The notes under the pieces were generated by a model. That model was not told where the DNA came from and did not search any database. It saw nothing but the letters and a program-made list of their open reading frames with translations. Positions 50,259-58,636 of a DNA stretch of 64,000 nt are shown here, piece by piece. Origin of the DNA: Halomonas halophila (lineage in GTDB: Bacteria > Pseudomonadota > Gammaproteobacteria > Pseudomonadales > Halomonadaceae); the NCBI RefSeq assembly GCF_030406665.1, contig NZ_CP129121.1, positions 1,736,001-1,800,000 on the forward strand, read 5' to 3'. Each line of letters opens with the position of its first letter. Within the stretch, counting starts at the first letter, position 1. The translations under genes were made by a program, and so were the position numbers.

Positions 50259-51176
50259 GTGAACCTCGAGACCAAGTGGCTGGAAGACTTCGTCGCCCTG
50301 GCCAATACCCGCAGCTTTTCCGCCTCGGCCCGCCAGCGTCATGTCACGCAGCCGGCCTTCAGTCGTCGCATCCGCTCCCTGGAGCAGGCCGTGGGCGTGA
50401 CCCTGGTCGATCGCTCCACCACCCCGGTCGATCTCACGCCCCAGGGCCAGCTGTTCCTGGTCACTGCGCGCAACATGGTCGAGCAGCTCAACGAGAGCCT
50501 CGGGCACCTGCGCGGACTGTCGATGGCCAACGAGGCGCTCGACATCGTCGCCGCCCACTCCCTGGCACTGAGCTTCTTCCCGCCCTGGATCTCTCGCCTG
50601 CAGAAGGGCGTGGGCGAGCTGCCGACGCGGCTGGTGGCGATGAACGTGGGCGATGCCATCCACGTGCTGAGGGAAGGCAACTGCGACTTGATGCTGGCTT
50701 ACTACGACCCCTATGCCACCATGCAGCTCGACGCCGAGGTCTTTCCGTCGTTCTCCATCGGCCAGGTCAAGATGGTGCCGGTGAGCCTGCCGGACGAGTC
50801 GGGCAAGCCACGCTTCCCACTGGAGGGGCGCCAGGAGGTGCCGTACCTGGCCTATACCCAGGGCGCCTTCCTCGGGCGCAGCGTGCGCATGCTGCTCAAG
50901 AACGACCCGCTGCGGATGCGGCTGCGGGTGGTCTACGAGACCGCCATGGCCGAAGGCCTCAAGGGCATGGTGCTGCAGGGGGTGGGCATGGCCTGGATTC
51001 CCGACTTCTGCATCCGCGAGGAGCTCAACAGCGGTCGCCTGGTGCGGGCTGGCGCCGAGAGCTACGACGTGCCGCTGGAGATCCGGCTCTATCGCTGCTC
51101 TCTGGTGCACAAGCCGGGGGTGGAGAAGCTGTGGCGGCAGATGATGAAGTTGCCGCGGGATTTCCTCCAGGCCTGA
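50259..51176 (+). CDS. HypT-like LysR-family regulator
   Basis: A 305-aa LysR regulator. The N-terminal NLETKWLEDFVALANTRSFS and TQPAFSRRIRSLEQAVGV closely resemble E. coli HypT (YjiE), the hypochlorite-responsive activator that works by methionine oxidation; several methionines are present in the effector domain. I start at GTG 50259, 5 nt after CGGGAG; GTG 50256 is too close. It follows cls by 92 bp and may be independent. Confidence 0.82.
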   Translation: MNLETKWLEDFVALANTRSFSASARQRHVTQPAFSRRIRSLEQAVGVTLVDRSTTPVDLTPQGQLFLVTARNMVEQLNESLGHLRGLSMANEALDIVAAHSLALSFFPPWISRLQKGVGELPTRLVAMNVGDAIHVLREGNCDLMLAYYDPYATMQLDAEVFPSFSIGQVKMVPVSLPDESGKPRFPLEGRQEVPYLAYTQGAFLGRSVRMLLKNDPLRMRLRVVYETAMAEGLKGMVLQGVGMAWIPDFCIREELNSGRLVRAGAESYDVPLEIRLYRCSLVHKPGVEKLWRQMMKLPRDFLQA

Positions 51177-51212
51177 TCTGTCGGTTCGGATCATCGTATC
51201 GGGCGCTGTCTC

Positions 51213-51275
51213 GGGGTCAGACCCTTCAGTGGCCTTAGGATCGGAGATCCTAAGGCCACTGAAGGGTCTGACCCC
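51213..51275. repeat. Perfect 30-bp inverted repeat
   Basis: Arms 51213-51242 and 51246-51275 are perfect reverse complements with a 3-nt GGA loop. The outermost GGGGTCAGACCC resembles cores in the repeat at 16384-16454. It lies between the convergent HypT-like and NadM-Nudix genes. There is no T-run, so it is either a bidirectional terminator or a mobile palindromic repeat. Confidence 0.9.
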
Positions 51276-51298
51276 ATGTCCGCTCTGCTATACCCCGA

Positions 51299-52393
51299 TC
51301 ACGGGCCACCGAAGTCCGCGGGCAGGCCCAGGAAATTCTGGATGATGAAGAAGTGGTCCTCGAACAGCGCATCGGGTTCGAGGTCGGCCAGCGGCACCCA
51401 GCGGGCGTGGTCGCCGCCCTTGACCGGCTTGAGCTGCGGCAGCTGCTGCTCCGGGCGCAGGGCGAAGTAGAAGGCTTCCGCCAGGGTGCGTCCCCGCCAG
51501 CTGCGATGTGGCTCGTCGAACAGCCGCTGCCCGCGCAGCGATCCCTTCAGCACCGGTTCCGGTACCTTGAGCCGCACCCGCTCGCGCAGCTCCCGCAGGC
51601 AGGCGTCCAGCAGCCGCTCCTGAGGGCTGATGAAGCCGCCGGGGAGGGCATAGAGCCCCTTGCCCGGCGCCGCGGTACGCTTGACCAGCAGCACGTGCCC
51701 CGACTGCACCACCACCGCGCAGGCGGTGACGAACACCGGCGGGTAGGGCGCATGGGCCCAGGCCTGACGGTACTGCTCCAGCAGCCCCTGTTCCTCCACC
51801 AGCTGCTCGAAGGCCTCGGTCTCGAGGAATCCCTTGAGGCTGTCCACGACGCCCGGCGGCAGGTCGTGGGAGGCGCCGGCGCTGGCGTAGTCGGCCGCGG
51901 CGATCGACGAGCGGAACAGCCGCTCGCGGATCTGGCTCGCCGAGATGCCCTCGACCATCGGCACGCTGACGGACTCCCACTGTGGGAAGAGCGAGAGGTA
52001 GTAGCTGGACTGGCCGCGGCTGGCGCCGATCAGGCCGATACGCGGCAGTCTGGCATGGCTCGGCGAGGCGATGTCGCGCACCTTGCGCTGCACGTCACGG
52101 ACCCAGACGTCGTTGTTGTAGAGTGCATCGAGCAGCGGCACGATCTCGAGCCGGGCGTTGTCGTCGGCATCGAAGGCGCTCCTGAGCATCCGGCGGCGCT
52201 CCTCGAAGCGCCAAGGATTGCGCAGCGAGCGGGCCTGCCAGGCGGAGCCCACCAGCACGATCACCTGCCGGGCCCGCTTGAGCGCCTCGTGGATCACCGC
52301 CAGATGCCCCAGGTGGGGCGGCTGGAAGCGACCGATGAAGACCAGGCAATCGAAGTCGGGGGAGGACGTATCGACGTCCGGCGGCGGACACAT
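51299..52393 (-). CDS. Bifunctional NMN adenylyltransferase/Nudix protein
   Basis: A 364-aa fusion. The N-terminal NadM-type nucleotidyltransferase (about 1-190) has GRFQPPHLGHL (21-31) and the SASQIRERL motif. The C-terminal Nudix domain (about 215-355) has a box G-x5-E-x7-RELRER, in which the last catalytic Glu and the following Gly of the consensus REUXEEXGU are replaced by Arg. It joins NAD synthesis with hydrolysis of a nucleoside diphosphate such as ADP-ribose; the altered box leaves the second activity uncertain. Confidence 0.87.
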   Translation of the reverse strand: MCPPPDVDTSSPDFDCLVFIGRFQPPHLGHLAVIHEALKRARQVIVLVGSAWQARSLRNPWRFEERRRMLRSAFDADDNARLEIVPLLDALYNNDVWVRDVQRKVRDIASPSHARLPRIGLIGASRGQSSYYLSLFPQWESVSVPMVEGISASQIRERLFRSSIAAADYASAGASHDLPPGVVDSLKGFLETEAFEQLVEEQGLLEQYRQAWAHAPYPPVFVTACAVVVQSGHVLLVKRTAAPGKGLYALPGGFISPQERLLDACLRELRERVRLKVPEPVLKGSLRGQRLFDEPHRSWRGRTLAEAFYFALRPEQQLPQLKPVKGGDHARWVPLADLEPDALFEDHFFIIQNFLGLPADFGGP

Positions 52394-52519
52394 GGCGGGG
52401 CTCCGGCGGGAAAAGGCCCATTATGGTGAGCCCCATGAAGCCGTGCAATGCCAATGCTCGTGACGACCGGAAGGCTCCGGTATGCTGACGCGGCAAGGGA
52501 CTGTGAAGGAGACATCGTG

Positions 52520-53632
52520 ATGTGGAGCCGTATCAAGCAGGTCGTACTCTTCTGGTGGGTCGTGACCCGCGACGCCGTCAAGCTGTGGGTCGAGCGCAAC
52601 GCCTTCAGCTATGCCGGCTCGCTGGCCTTCTACACGCTGTTCTCGCTGGCACCGACCATGATCATCGCGGTGACCGTCATCGGCGTGGTGCTGGGCGAGG
52701 AGGCCGCCCAGGGGCAGATCGTCGCCCAGCTCGAGGGCACCATGGGCACCGGGGCCGCCGAGGCCATCCAGAACGCCGTGGCCCAGTCGCGCATCGAGGC
52801 CTCGGGGCTGTGGCCGACGCTGATGGGCATCGGCGCCATGCTGGTCGGCGCGACCACCGTGTTCGGCCAGATGCAGTACTCGCTGAATACCCTGTGGGGC
52901 GTCACCGCTCACCCGAAGGCCAACAGCGTGCTGCTGTTGCTCAAGAAGCGCACCCTGTCGATGACGGTGGTGCTGGCCATCGGCTTCATCCTGCTGGTGT
53001 CGCTGGTGCTGGGCGTGGCGGTCAAGTCGCTGCTGAACGCGGCCGATGACCTGATGCCGTTCGTCGGCGCCCTGACCGCCGGGGTGGAGTTCCTGGTCTC
53101 GCTGGCGCTGGTCAGCGCCCTGTTTGCGACCATCTTTCGGGTGCTGCCGGACGTGCTGCTGAGCTGGCGCGACGTGCTGGTGGGGGCCGTGGTGACCGCA
53201 CTGCTGTTCGCTGTGGGTCGCAGCGCCATCGCCACCTACCTGGCCTATACCGCCACCGCGTCCACCTACGGGGCGGCGGGCTCGGTGGTGGTCGTGCTGC
53301 TGTGGGTCTACTACAGCTCGCTGATCCTGCTGTTCGGCGCCGCCTTCACCAAGAGCCTGCTGCTGGCACGGGGCGGCAAGGTGATCCCGCGCAATACCGC
53401 CGTGCTGGTGCATCACGAGCTGGTCGAGGACGAGTCCCGTGACGAGCCCGCGACGAACGGCCATCGCTGGTGGCCCGGCCGCCACCGTGCCGACGCGACG
53501 CCTCACGAGACGTCTGATCGCATGCCCGCCGGCGAACGTGCCAGCGGGTCGTCCTCCCACGCCGAGGCGAGGGCGAAGGACGCCGATGGCACCAATGGCG
53601 ACCCGGTCTCCCGACCCACTTCGCCTCGCTGA
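52520..53632 (+). CDS. YihY/BrkB-family inner-membrane protein
   Basis: A 370-aa protein with six predicted membrane helices in the first 300 residues, including the family stretch NAFSYAGSLAFYTLFSLAP near residue 26 and TYGAAGSVVVVLLWVYYSSLILLFGA-type helix near 255. The final 70 residues are polar and low-complexity. Formerly called ribonuclease BN, the family's true role is unclear. GAAGGAG (52505-52511) sets ATG 52520. Confidence 0.88.
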   Translation: MWSRIKQVVLFWWVVTRDAVKLWVERNAFSYAGSLAFYTLFSLAPTMIIAVTVIGVVLGEEAAQGQIVAQLEGTMGTGAAEAIQNAVAQSRIEASGLWPTLMGIGAMLVGATTVFGQMQYSLNTLWGVTAHPKANSVLLLLKKRTLSMTVVLAIGFILLVSLVLGVAVKSLLNAADDLMPFVGALTAGVEFLVSLALVSALFATIFRVLPDVLLSWRDVLVGAVVTALLFAVGRSAIATYLAYTATASTYGAAGSVVVVLLWVYYSSLILLFGAAFTKSLLLARGGKVIPRNTAVLVHHELVEDESRDEPATNGHRWWPGRHRADATPHETSDRMPAGERASGSSSHAEARAKDADGTNGDPVSRPTSPR

Positions 53633-53635
53633 GCC

Positions 53636-54688
53636 TCAGCCGGCCTCGAACCGCTCCCGGGCCATGTCGTCGGCGACCGGGGCCGGGCTGCGGCCCTCCT
53701 GCGCGGCCCTGGCGAAGATCTCGTCCAGGGTCGTGCCGATCCCGGCGATATGCGCCATCACCGCCTCGGGGCGAGCGTCGTCACGGCGCTGCCAGGCGAT
53801 CTCGATCACGCCGCCGGCATTGGCCACGTAGTCGGGCGTGTAGAGGATGCCGCGGGCCTGCAGCTGGCCCGCCACCTCCGCGTGGGCCAGCTGATTGTTG
53901 GCCGCCCCGCACACCACCCGCGCCTTGAGGCGCCTCACCACCTCCGGCGTCAGCGCCGCGCCCATGGCGCAGGGGGCGAAGACGTCCACCTCGGCATCGA
54001 CGATGGCCTCGGGCGCCACCATCTCGGCCTCCAGCTCCCCGGCCAGCCGGGTCACCGCGTCGCGGTCGACGTCGGCCAGCACCAGCCGCGCGCCGGCGTC
54101 GTGGAGCCGACGGGCCAGGTGGGTGCCGACGTGGCCGACGCCCTGGAGGGCGACCCGCAGCCCGGCGAACTGATCCTCGGATTCCGCCCGGCCGAGGCCG
54201 TGATACACGGCGCTCTGCATGGCATGGAAGACGCCGAGCGCGGTCCAGGGCGAGGGGTCGCCGGAGCTGCCATCGCGGTCGAGCCCGCCCACGTGGGGGG
54301 TGACCTCGGCGATGACGCGCATGTCCGCCTCGCCGGAACCGGAATCCTCGGCGGTGATGTAGCGCCCGCCCAGCGAGTCGATCAGTCGGCCCATGGCGCG
54401 CAATAGCTCGGGTGTCTTGTCGCGACGCGGATCGGCGATGATCACCGCCTTGCCGCCGCCCAGCGGCAGATCGGCCAATGCCGACTTGTAGGTCATGCCG
54501 CGGGACAGCCGCAGCACGTCGGTGAGGGCGTCGGCCTCGCTGGCGTAGGGATAGATTCGCAGTCCGCCGAGCGCCGGGCCGCGGGTGGTGTCGTGGATGG
54601 CGATGATGGCGCGCAGGCCGCTGGCCGCGTCGCAGCCGTGAATGACCTGCTGATGGTGGTCGAAATCGGGATGATCGAAGACCGGCAT
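53636..54688 (-). CDS. Leucine/valine-type amino-acid dehydrogenase
   Basis: A 350-aa member of the Glu/Leu/Phe/Val dehydrogenase family that deaminates branched-chain amino acids with NAD. GPALGGLRIYPY, the lysines K68 and K80 in MTYKSALADLPLGGGKAVI, and the Rossmann motif GVGHVGTHLARRL near 183 are present. The short length fits Leu/Val/Phe rather than Glu dehydrogenase. It is transcribed alone, convergent with the YihY gene (3-bp gap). Confidence 0.9.
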   Translation of the reverse strand: MPVFDHPDFDHHQQVIHGCDAASGLRAIIAIHDTTRGPALGGLRIYPYASEADALTDVLRLSRGMTYKSALADLPLGGGKAVIIADPRRDKTPELLRAMGRLIDSLGGRYITAEDSGSGEADMRVIAEVTPHVGGLDRDGSSGDPSPWTALGVFHAMQSAVYHGLGRAESEDQFAGLRVALQGVGHVGTHLARRLHDAGARLVLADVDRDAVTRLAGELEAEMVAPEAIVDAEVDVFAPCAMGAALTPEVVRRLKARVVCGAANNQLAHAEVAGQLQARGILYTPDYVANAGGVIEIAWQRRDDARPEAVMAHIAGIGTTLDEIFARAAQEGRSPAPVADDMARERFEAG

Positions 54689-54817
54689 GAGGCGTCTCCC
54701 TTATGAGGAAACCGGGGCAGCGAGACGGCGCGACGAGGCTTGTGACCGCGCAAACGCCGATGTCACCCTGTAGATTAGGTCATCATCATCGCCAACCGCT
54801 CACGAAGGAGGCGTCGA

Positions 54818-55099
54818 ATGGATGCTCATGCCATCAAGGCGCGTGTCAGCGGCCGCGTCCAGGGCGTCTGGTATCGCCGCTCCACCCAGGAGCGCGCGAG
54901 GCAGTCCGGGGTGACCGGCTACGCCATCAATCTCGCCGATGGCCGCGTGGAGGTGCTGCTGTGCGGGGCACGCGAGGACGTCGAGGCCGTGGCGGCCTGG
55001 CTGTGGCAGGGGCCGCCGAACGCCGAGGTCACGAGCGTCGAGACCGAGGAGATCGCGCTGGCGGAGGGCGAGGCGCCGGACGACTTCATTACCGGCTGA
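54818..55099 (+). CDS. Acylphosphatase
   Basis: A 93-aa acylphosphatase hydrolysing carboxyl-phosphate bonds. The signature GRVQGVWYR (12-20, catalytic R20) and N38 in GYAINLADGRVEV are intact. Usual length. AAGGAG lies upstream of the ATG. Single gene, convergent with the nucleoside hydrolase gene. Confidence 0.94.
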   Translation: MDAHAIKARVSGRVQGVWYRRSTQERARQSGVTGYAINLADGRVEVLLCGAREDVEAVAAWLWQGPPNAEVTSVETEEIALAEGEAPDDFITG

Positions 55100-55131
55100 C
55101 GGCGCCAAGAGCCGGATACCGCGCCCCAACG

Positions 55132-55159
55132 AAAACCGCCGGCCCACGGGGCCGGCGGT
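55132..55159 (-). terminator. Intrinsic terminator after nucleoside hydrolase gene
   Basis: An 11-bp perfect stem (55135-55145 with 55149-55159), 3-nt loop; on the minus strand it ends in TTTT. It serves the rbsK-nucleoside hydrolase operon and may also stop read-through from the acylphosphatase gene. Confidence 0.82.
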
Positions 55160-55187
55160 GTCGTCATGACTGACGTTTCGATGCGGA

Positions 55188-56129
55188 TCAGGCGAGGGTC
55201 TCGGTGATCCAGTCGACCACGGCACTGCCGTCGACGCCCAGGCAGACGTCGGCCAGCGGCGTCTGCGACCAGCGCGGGGCGATGAACTCGCGACCCTCGG
55301 ACGCGAACAGGGTCTGCCCCTCCGCGGGTCCTTCGGTGGCCACGTTGAGATGGCCGCTGGCGACGGTGAACAGTTCCGGACGCACCAGCCAGGCCAGGGC
55401 CAGGCTGTCGTGCGGGCAGCAGCCGTCGATGCCCAGCGCGCCCTGGTAGAACTCGCGGTAGAAGGCGTAGCTGCCGGCCAGCACCTCGCCCAGCGCGCCC
55501 TGGCCGGCGGCGATCCGCTCCATGTGCTGCGGGGCCAGCACGCAGCGGTGGGTGACATCGAGGCCGACCAGGGTCAGCGGCCAGCCGGCGGTCAGCACCC
55601 GCTGGGCGGCGTGCGGGTCGTTGAAGATGTTGGCCTCGGCCACCGGGGAGACGTTGCCGCCTTCCTTGATTGAGCCGCCCATCACCACCACGCGCTTGAC
55701 CCGCTCGGTGATGCCCGGGTCGATCTGCAGCGCCGCGGCCAGGTTGCCCAGTGGCCCCACGGCCACCAGCGACACCTCGCCGGGGCGGGCGTTGACGGTA
55801 TCGACGATGAACTGGGCCGCGCTGCGGGCGTCGGCCTGGCCGGTCACCGCCGGCAGTGCGATGTCGCCGAGGCCGTTGGCGCCGTGGATGTGCGCCGGCG
55901 CCGGATGGCGCGGCTTGACCATCGGCACCGCCGCGCCCTGGGCCACCGGGATGCGCTGGCCGGCCAGCTCGGACAGCAGCAGTGCGTTGTGGGTGGCGGT
56001 GTCCACGTCGACGTTGCCGAAGGTGGTGGTCATGCCCAGCAGCTCGATGTCGGGATGGCGCAGGGCGATGGCGATGGCCTGGGCGTCGTCGACGCCCGGA
56101 TCGGTATCGAAGATGATCGGTTCAGACAT
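55188..56129 (-). CDS. Ribonucleoside hydrolase (IunH/Rih family)
   Basis: A 313-aa Ca-dependent nucleoside hydrolase. The DxDxxxDD metal site is D8-T-D10-P-G-V-D14-D15; AVGPLGNLA, VMGGSIKEGGNVSP and CCPHDSLALAWL follow. It releases base and ribose, and the ribokinase gene just upstream in the same operon (19-bp gap) would phosphorylate the ribose. GAGGACGCC precedes ATG 56129. Confidence 0.93.
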   Translation of the reverse strand: MSEPIIFDTDPGVDDAQAIAIALRHPDIELLGMTTTFGNVDVDTATHNALLLSELAGQRIPVAQGAAVPMVKPRHPAPAHIHGANGLGDIALPAVTGQADARSAAQFIVDTVNARPGEVSLVAVGPLGNLAAALQIDPGITERVKRVVVMGGSIKEGGNVSPVAEANIFNDPHAAQRVLTAGWPLTLVGLDVTHRCVLAPQHMERIAAGQGALGEVLAGSYAFYREFYQGALGIDGCCPHDSLALAWLVRPELFTVASGHLNVATEGPAEGQTLFASEGREFIAPRWSQTPLADVCLGVDGSAVVDWITETLA

Positions 56130-56148
56130 GGCGTCCTCGGCGGTCGGT

Positions 56149-57069
56149 TCAGGGAGTGTTCGGGGTCTGGGGCTGAGTCTGGCGCTGCCACTGGGCCACC
56201 TCGGCGGCCTCGGGAATGCTCTCGGCCGCACCGGAACGCTGCACGCCGAGGGCGGCGGCCGCAGCGGCCCGGGCCAGGCAGGCCTCGGGGCCTTCGCCGT
56301 CCTGCAGCGCTGCCAGATAGTAGCCGATGAAGGTATCGCCGGCGGCGGTGGTGTCGACCGGCGTGACCGGCATCGGCGGCTGGAAGTGGCGCGTCTCGCC
56401 GACCTGGTACCAGGCGCCGTCGCCGCCCAGAGTCAGCACGGTCTCGGTGGCCGGCAGGCGACTGGCCAGGGCGTCGAGCAGGGCAGAGGCGGCGCTGCCG
56501 GCGGGCAGGCCGGTGAGGATCTCCGCCTCGCTGCGATTGACGAACAGCAGTCGACACGCTTCCAGCGGCAGCTCGGCGGCATCGGCGGTCATCGGCGCCG
56601 GGTTGAAGGCGATATGCAGCCCGCGCTCGCGCGCCGCCTCGAACAGGTAGGGCAGGGCGATGCATTCGTTCTGGGCCAGCAGCCAGTCGCCGGGGGAGGC
56701 CTCGGCCAGCCGTGCCTCCAGATTGGCCTCGTTGAAACCGTGGTTGGCGCCGGGGAACAGCAGGATGGCATTCTCGCCCGCATCGTCGACCTGGATGATG
56801 GCGTGGCCGCTGGGCTCGTCCACCAGTTCGACGCTGTCGACGTCGACGCCGGAGGCCTCGAGCAGGTCGCGGGCCCAGGCGTCCTGACGCCCGAGGCGGC
56901 CCCAGTGACGCACCTGACCGCCGGCTCGGGCCATGGCCAGCGACTGATTGGCGCCCTTGCCGCCGAGCCCGACGCGATAGCCGTGGCTGGTGAGGGTTTC
57001 ACCGGGCGTGACCAGGTGAGGAACGCGATAGATGTGGTCGAGATTGATCGACCCGAAGTTGTGCAGCAT
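56149..57069 (-). CDS. rbsK: Ribokinase
   Basis: A 306-aa PfkB-family kinase. The N-terminal GSINLDH, the first signature GGKGANQSLAMARAGG (36-51) and the second DTTAAGDTFIGYYLAAL (239 onward, catalytic D245) are clear. It phosphorylates ribose at the 5 position. It comes first in an operon with the nucleoside hydrolase, making a nucleoside-salvage pair; no transporter gene is adjacent. Confidence 0.92.
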   Translation of the reverse strand: MLHNFGSINLDHIYRVPHLVTPGETLTSHGYRVGLGGKGANQSLAMARAGGQVRHWGRLGRQDAWARDLLEASGVDVDSVELVDEPSGHAIIQVDDAGENAILLFPGANHGFNEANLEARLAEASPGDWLLAQNECIALPYLFEAARERGLHIAFNPAPMTADAAELPLEACRLLFVNRSEAEILTGLPAGSAASALLDALASRLPATETVLTLGGDGAWYQVGETRHFQPPMPVTPVDTTAAGDTFIGYYLAALQDGEGPEACLARAAAAAALGVQRSGAAESIPEAAEVAQWQRQTQPQTPNTP

Positions 57070-57168
57070 GCCGTCGTCCGGATGAGGGGCTTGGGTGAAA
57101 ACGATACCGGCGAGAGTATCGGGGGCCGGAGCGACCTTCGCAAGCCAGGCTGCGACCCGATCTCTGAT

Positions 57169-57224
57169 TTATACCGTTATCTCTTATCTTGAACCACCAA
57201 GCTCAAGCCTGGCGGTATAACGGT
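57169..57224. repeat. 14-bp intergenic motif, copy 3, in an inverted repeat
   Basis: TTATACCGTTATCT (57169-57182), identical to copies at 15565 and 46939. Here ACCGTTAT (57173-57180) also has a reverse complement ATAACGGT (57217-57224), so the site is flanked as an 8-bp inverted repeat with a 36-bp spacer. It lies between rbsK and the end of the D-2-hydroxyacid dehydrogenase gene. Confidence 0.68.
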
Positions 57225-57226
57225 TT

Positions 57227-58159
57227 TCAGTCCCGAAGGGGGCGACTCAGATTGTCGGCGGTGAGCTCGACGATGCGTTGGCGAGCCTCGGGGCTGATCC
57301 AGGCGCTGTGGGGCGTGACGATCAGGTTGAGCGGTTCGCTCAGGGCATCGATCAAAGGATGGCCGTCGCGCGGCGGCTCCTCGGGCAGCACGTCGACGGC
57401 GAGCCCGCCGAGCCGGCCTTCGCGCAGGGCGTCGAGGGCGGCAATCTCGTCGATCATGCCGCCACGGGCGCAGTTGACCACCAGCGCCGAGGGCTTGAGC
57501 CTGGCCAGCAGGTCGGCGTCGACCAGGTGGCGGCTGGCTTCGGTGAGCGGACAGTGCAGGCTGATGGCATCGGCGGTGGGGACGAGCTCGGCGAGCGTCG
57601 GGCGGGCATCCTGCTCGGCGCCGGGGCGCGCGGCGAAGACGACCTCCATGCCGAAGGCGCCGGCGAGTTCGCCGACCCGAGTGCCGAGCTCACCCTGGCC
57701 GACGATGACCAGCCGCTTGCCCTCGAGCTGCAGTGTGGTGTGATCCATCAGGCAGAAGAAGGGGCTTTTTCCCCAGCGTCCCTCGGCCACGTCACGCTGG
57801 TAGCGCGGCAGGCGGTTGGCCAGGGCCAGCAGTTGCATCAGGGTGTGCTGAGCCACGCTCGCCGTGCCGTAGGCGGCGACGTTGCGCACCTCGATGCCGC
57901 GGCGCTCGGCCTCGTCCATGGCGATGTTGTTGGTGCCGGTGGCCAGCACGCAGATCAGCCTGAGATGGGGCAGGGCGGCCAGGGTCTCGGCATCGAGCAC
58001 CACCTTGTTGACGATGGCGACCTCGGCGCCCTCGAGCCGTGCAACGGCCTCGTCGCGGTCAGTGAAGTCGTGAACGTCGAGGCGAGAGACACGTTCGCGG
58101 ATCGGCGACAGATCGATACCATCGCCCAGACTGGCGGCGTCGAGAATCACGGCATGCAT
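57227..58159 (-). CDS. D-2-hydroxyacid dehydrogenase (HprA/glycerate dehydrogenase-like)
   Basis: A 310-aa NAD-dependent dehydrogenase. The nucleotide loop VGQGELGTRV near residue 152, the catalytic Arg in NCARGGMIDE near 236, a Glu near 263 and His in PHSAWIS near 286 define the family. ATGTNNIA near 77 resembles hydroxypyruvate/glycerate dehydrogenases. ATG 58159 is preceded by AAGGAAG. A role in glyoxylate or serine metabolism is plausible but not shown. Confidence 0.88.
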   Translation of the reverse strand: MHAVILDAASLGDGIDLSPIRERVSRLDVHDFTDRDEAVARLEGAEVAIVNKVVLDAETLAALPHLRLICVLATGTNNIAMDEAERRGIEVRNVAAYGTASVAQHTLMQLLALANRLPRYQRDVAEGRWGKSPFFCLMDHTTLQLEGKRLVIVGQGELGTRVGELAGAFGMEVVFAARPGAEQDARPTLAELVPTADAISLHCPLTEASRHLVDADLLARLKPSALVVNCARGGMIDEIAALDALREGRLGGLAVDVLPEEPPRDGHPLIDALSEPLNLIVTPHSAWISPEARQRIVELTADNLSRPLRD

Positions 58160-58351
58160 GGCGGTCTTCCTTGTCGTTAGAGACGTCGCCGCGGGGCTGG
58201 GCCTGGGGCCTGACGGCAGGCTATAATGTCGGGCTTTCAGGGCAGGCCAGTGTTGGAATCTTCGCCGCCCGACCCTATATCGCAGAACGTGTCGCGGGCC
58301 CGTTCGGTCCGCATCGCCCTCTGGGACGTCGTTACCGGGAGATATCGAACC

Positions 58352-58585
58352 ATGCCCATCTACGAATACGAGTGCAAGGCCTGCGGCCACCGCCTGGAAA
58401 AGCTGCAAAAGATCAGCGCCGCGCCGTTGACCGACTGCCCGGCCTGCGAACAGGCCGAGCTCGACCGCCTGGTCTCCGCGGCGGGCTTTCGCCTGGCAGG
58501 CAGCGGCTGGTACGAGACCGACTTCAAGTCCGGCAGCAAGAAGAACCTGGCCGGCGGGGGCGAGACGTCCGGGTCGGCGGCCTGA
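58352..58585 (+). CDS. FmdB-family zinc-ribbon protein
   Basis: A 77-aa protein starting MPIYEYECKACGHRLE with a second CPAC pair, forming a CxxC-CxxC zinc ribbon, then a Gly/Ser-rich tail. Placement just upstream of aspS is common in gammaproteobacteria. Regulatory role proposed for the family is unproven. GGGAGA lies upstream of the ATG; upstream in-frame starts give unlike sequence. Confidence 0.9.
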   Translation: MPIYEYECKACGHRLEKLQKISAAPLTDCPACEQAELDRLVSAAGFRLAGSGWYETDFKSGSKKNLAGGGETSGSAA

Positions 58586-58636
58586 CCGCGGTCGTCGCCT
58601 CCCTACATCACTTCACGCAACAGAACAGGATACGAC

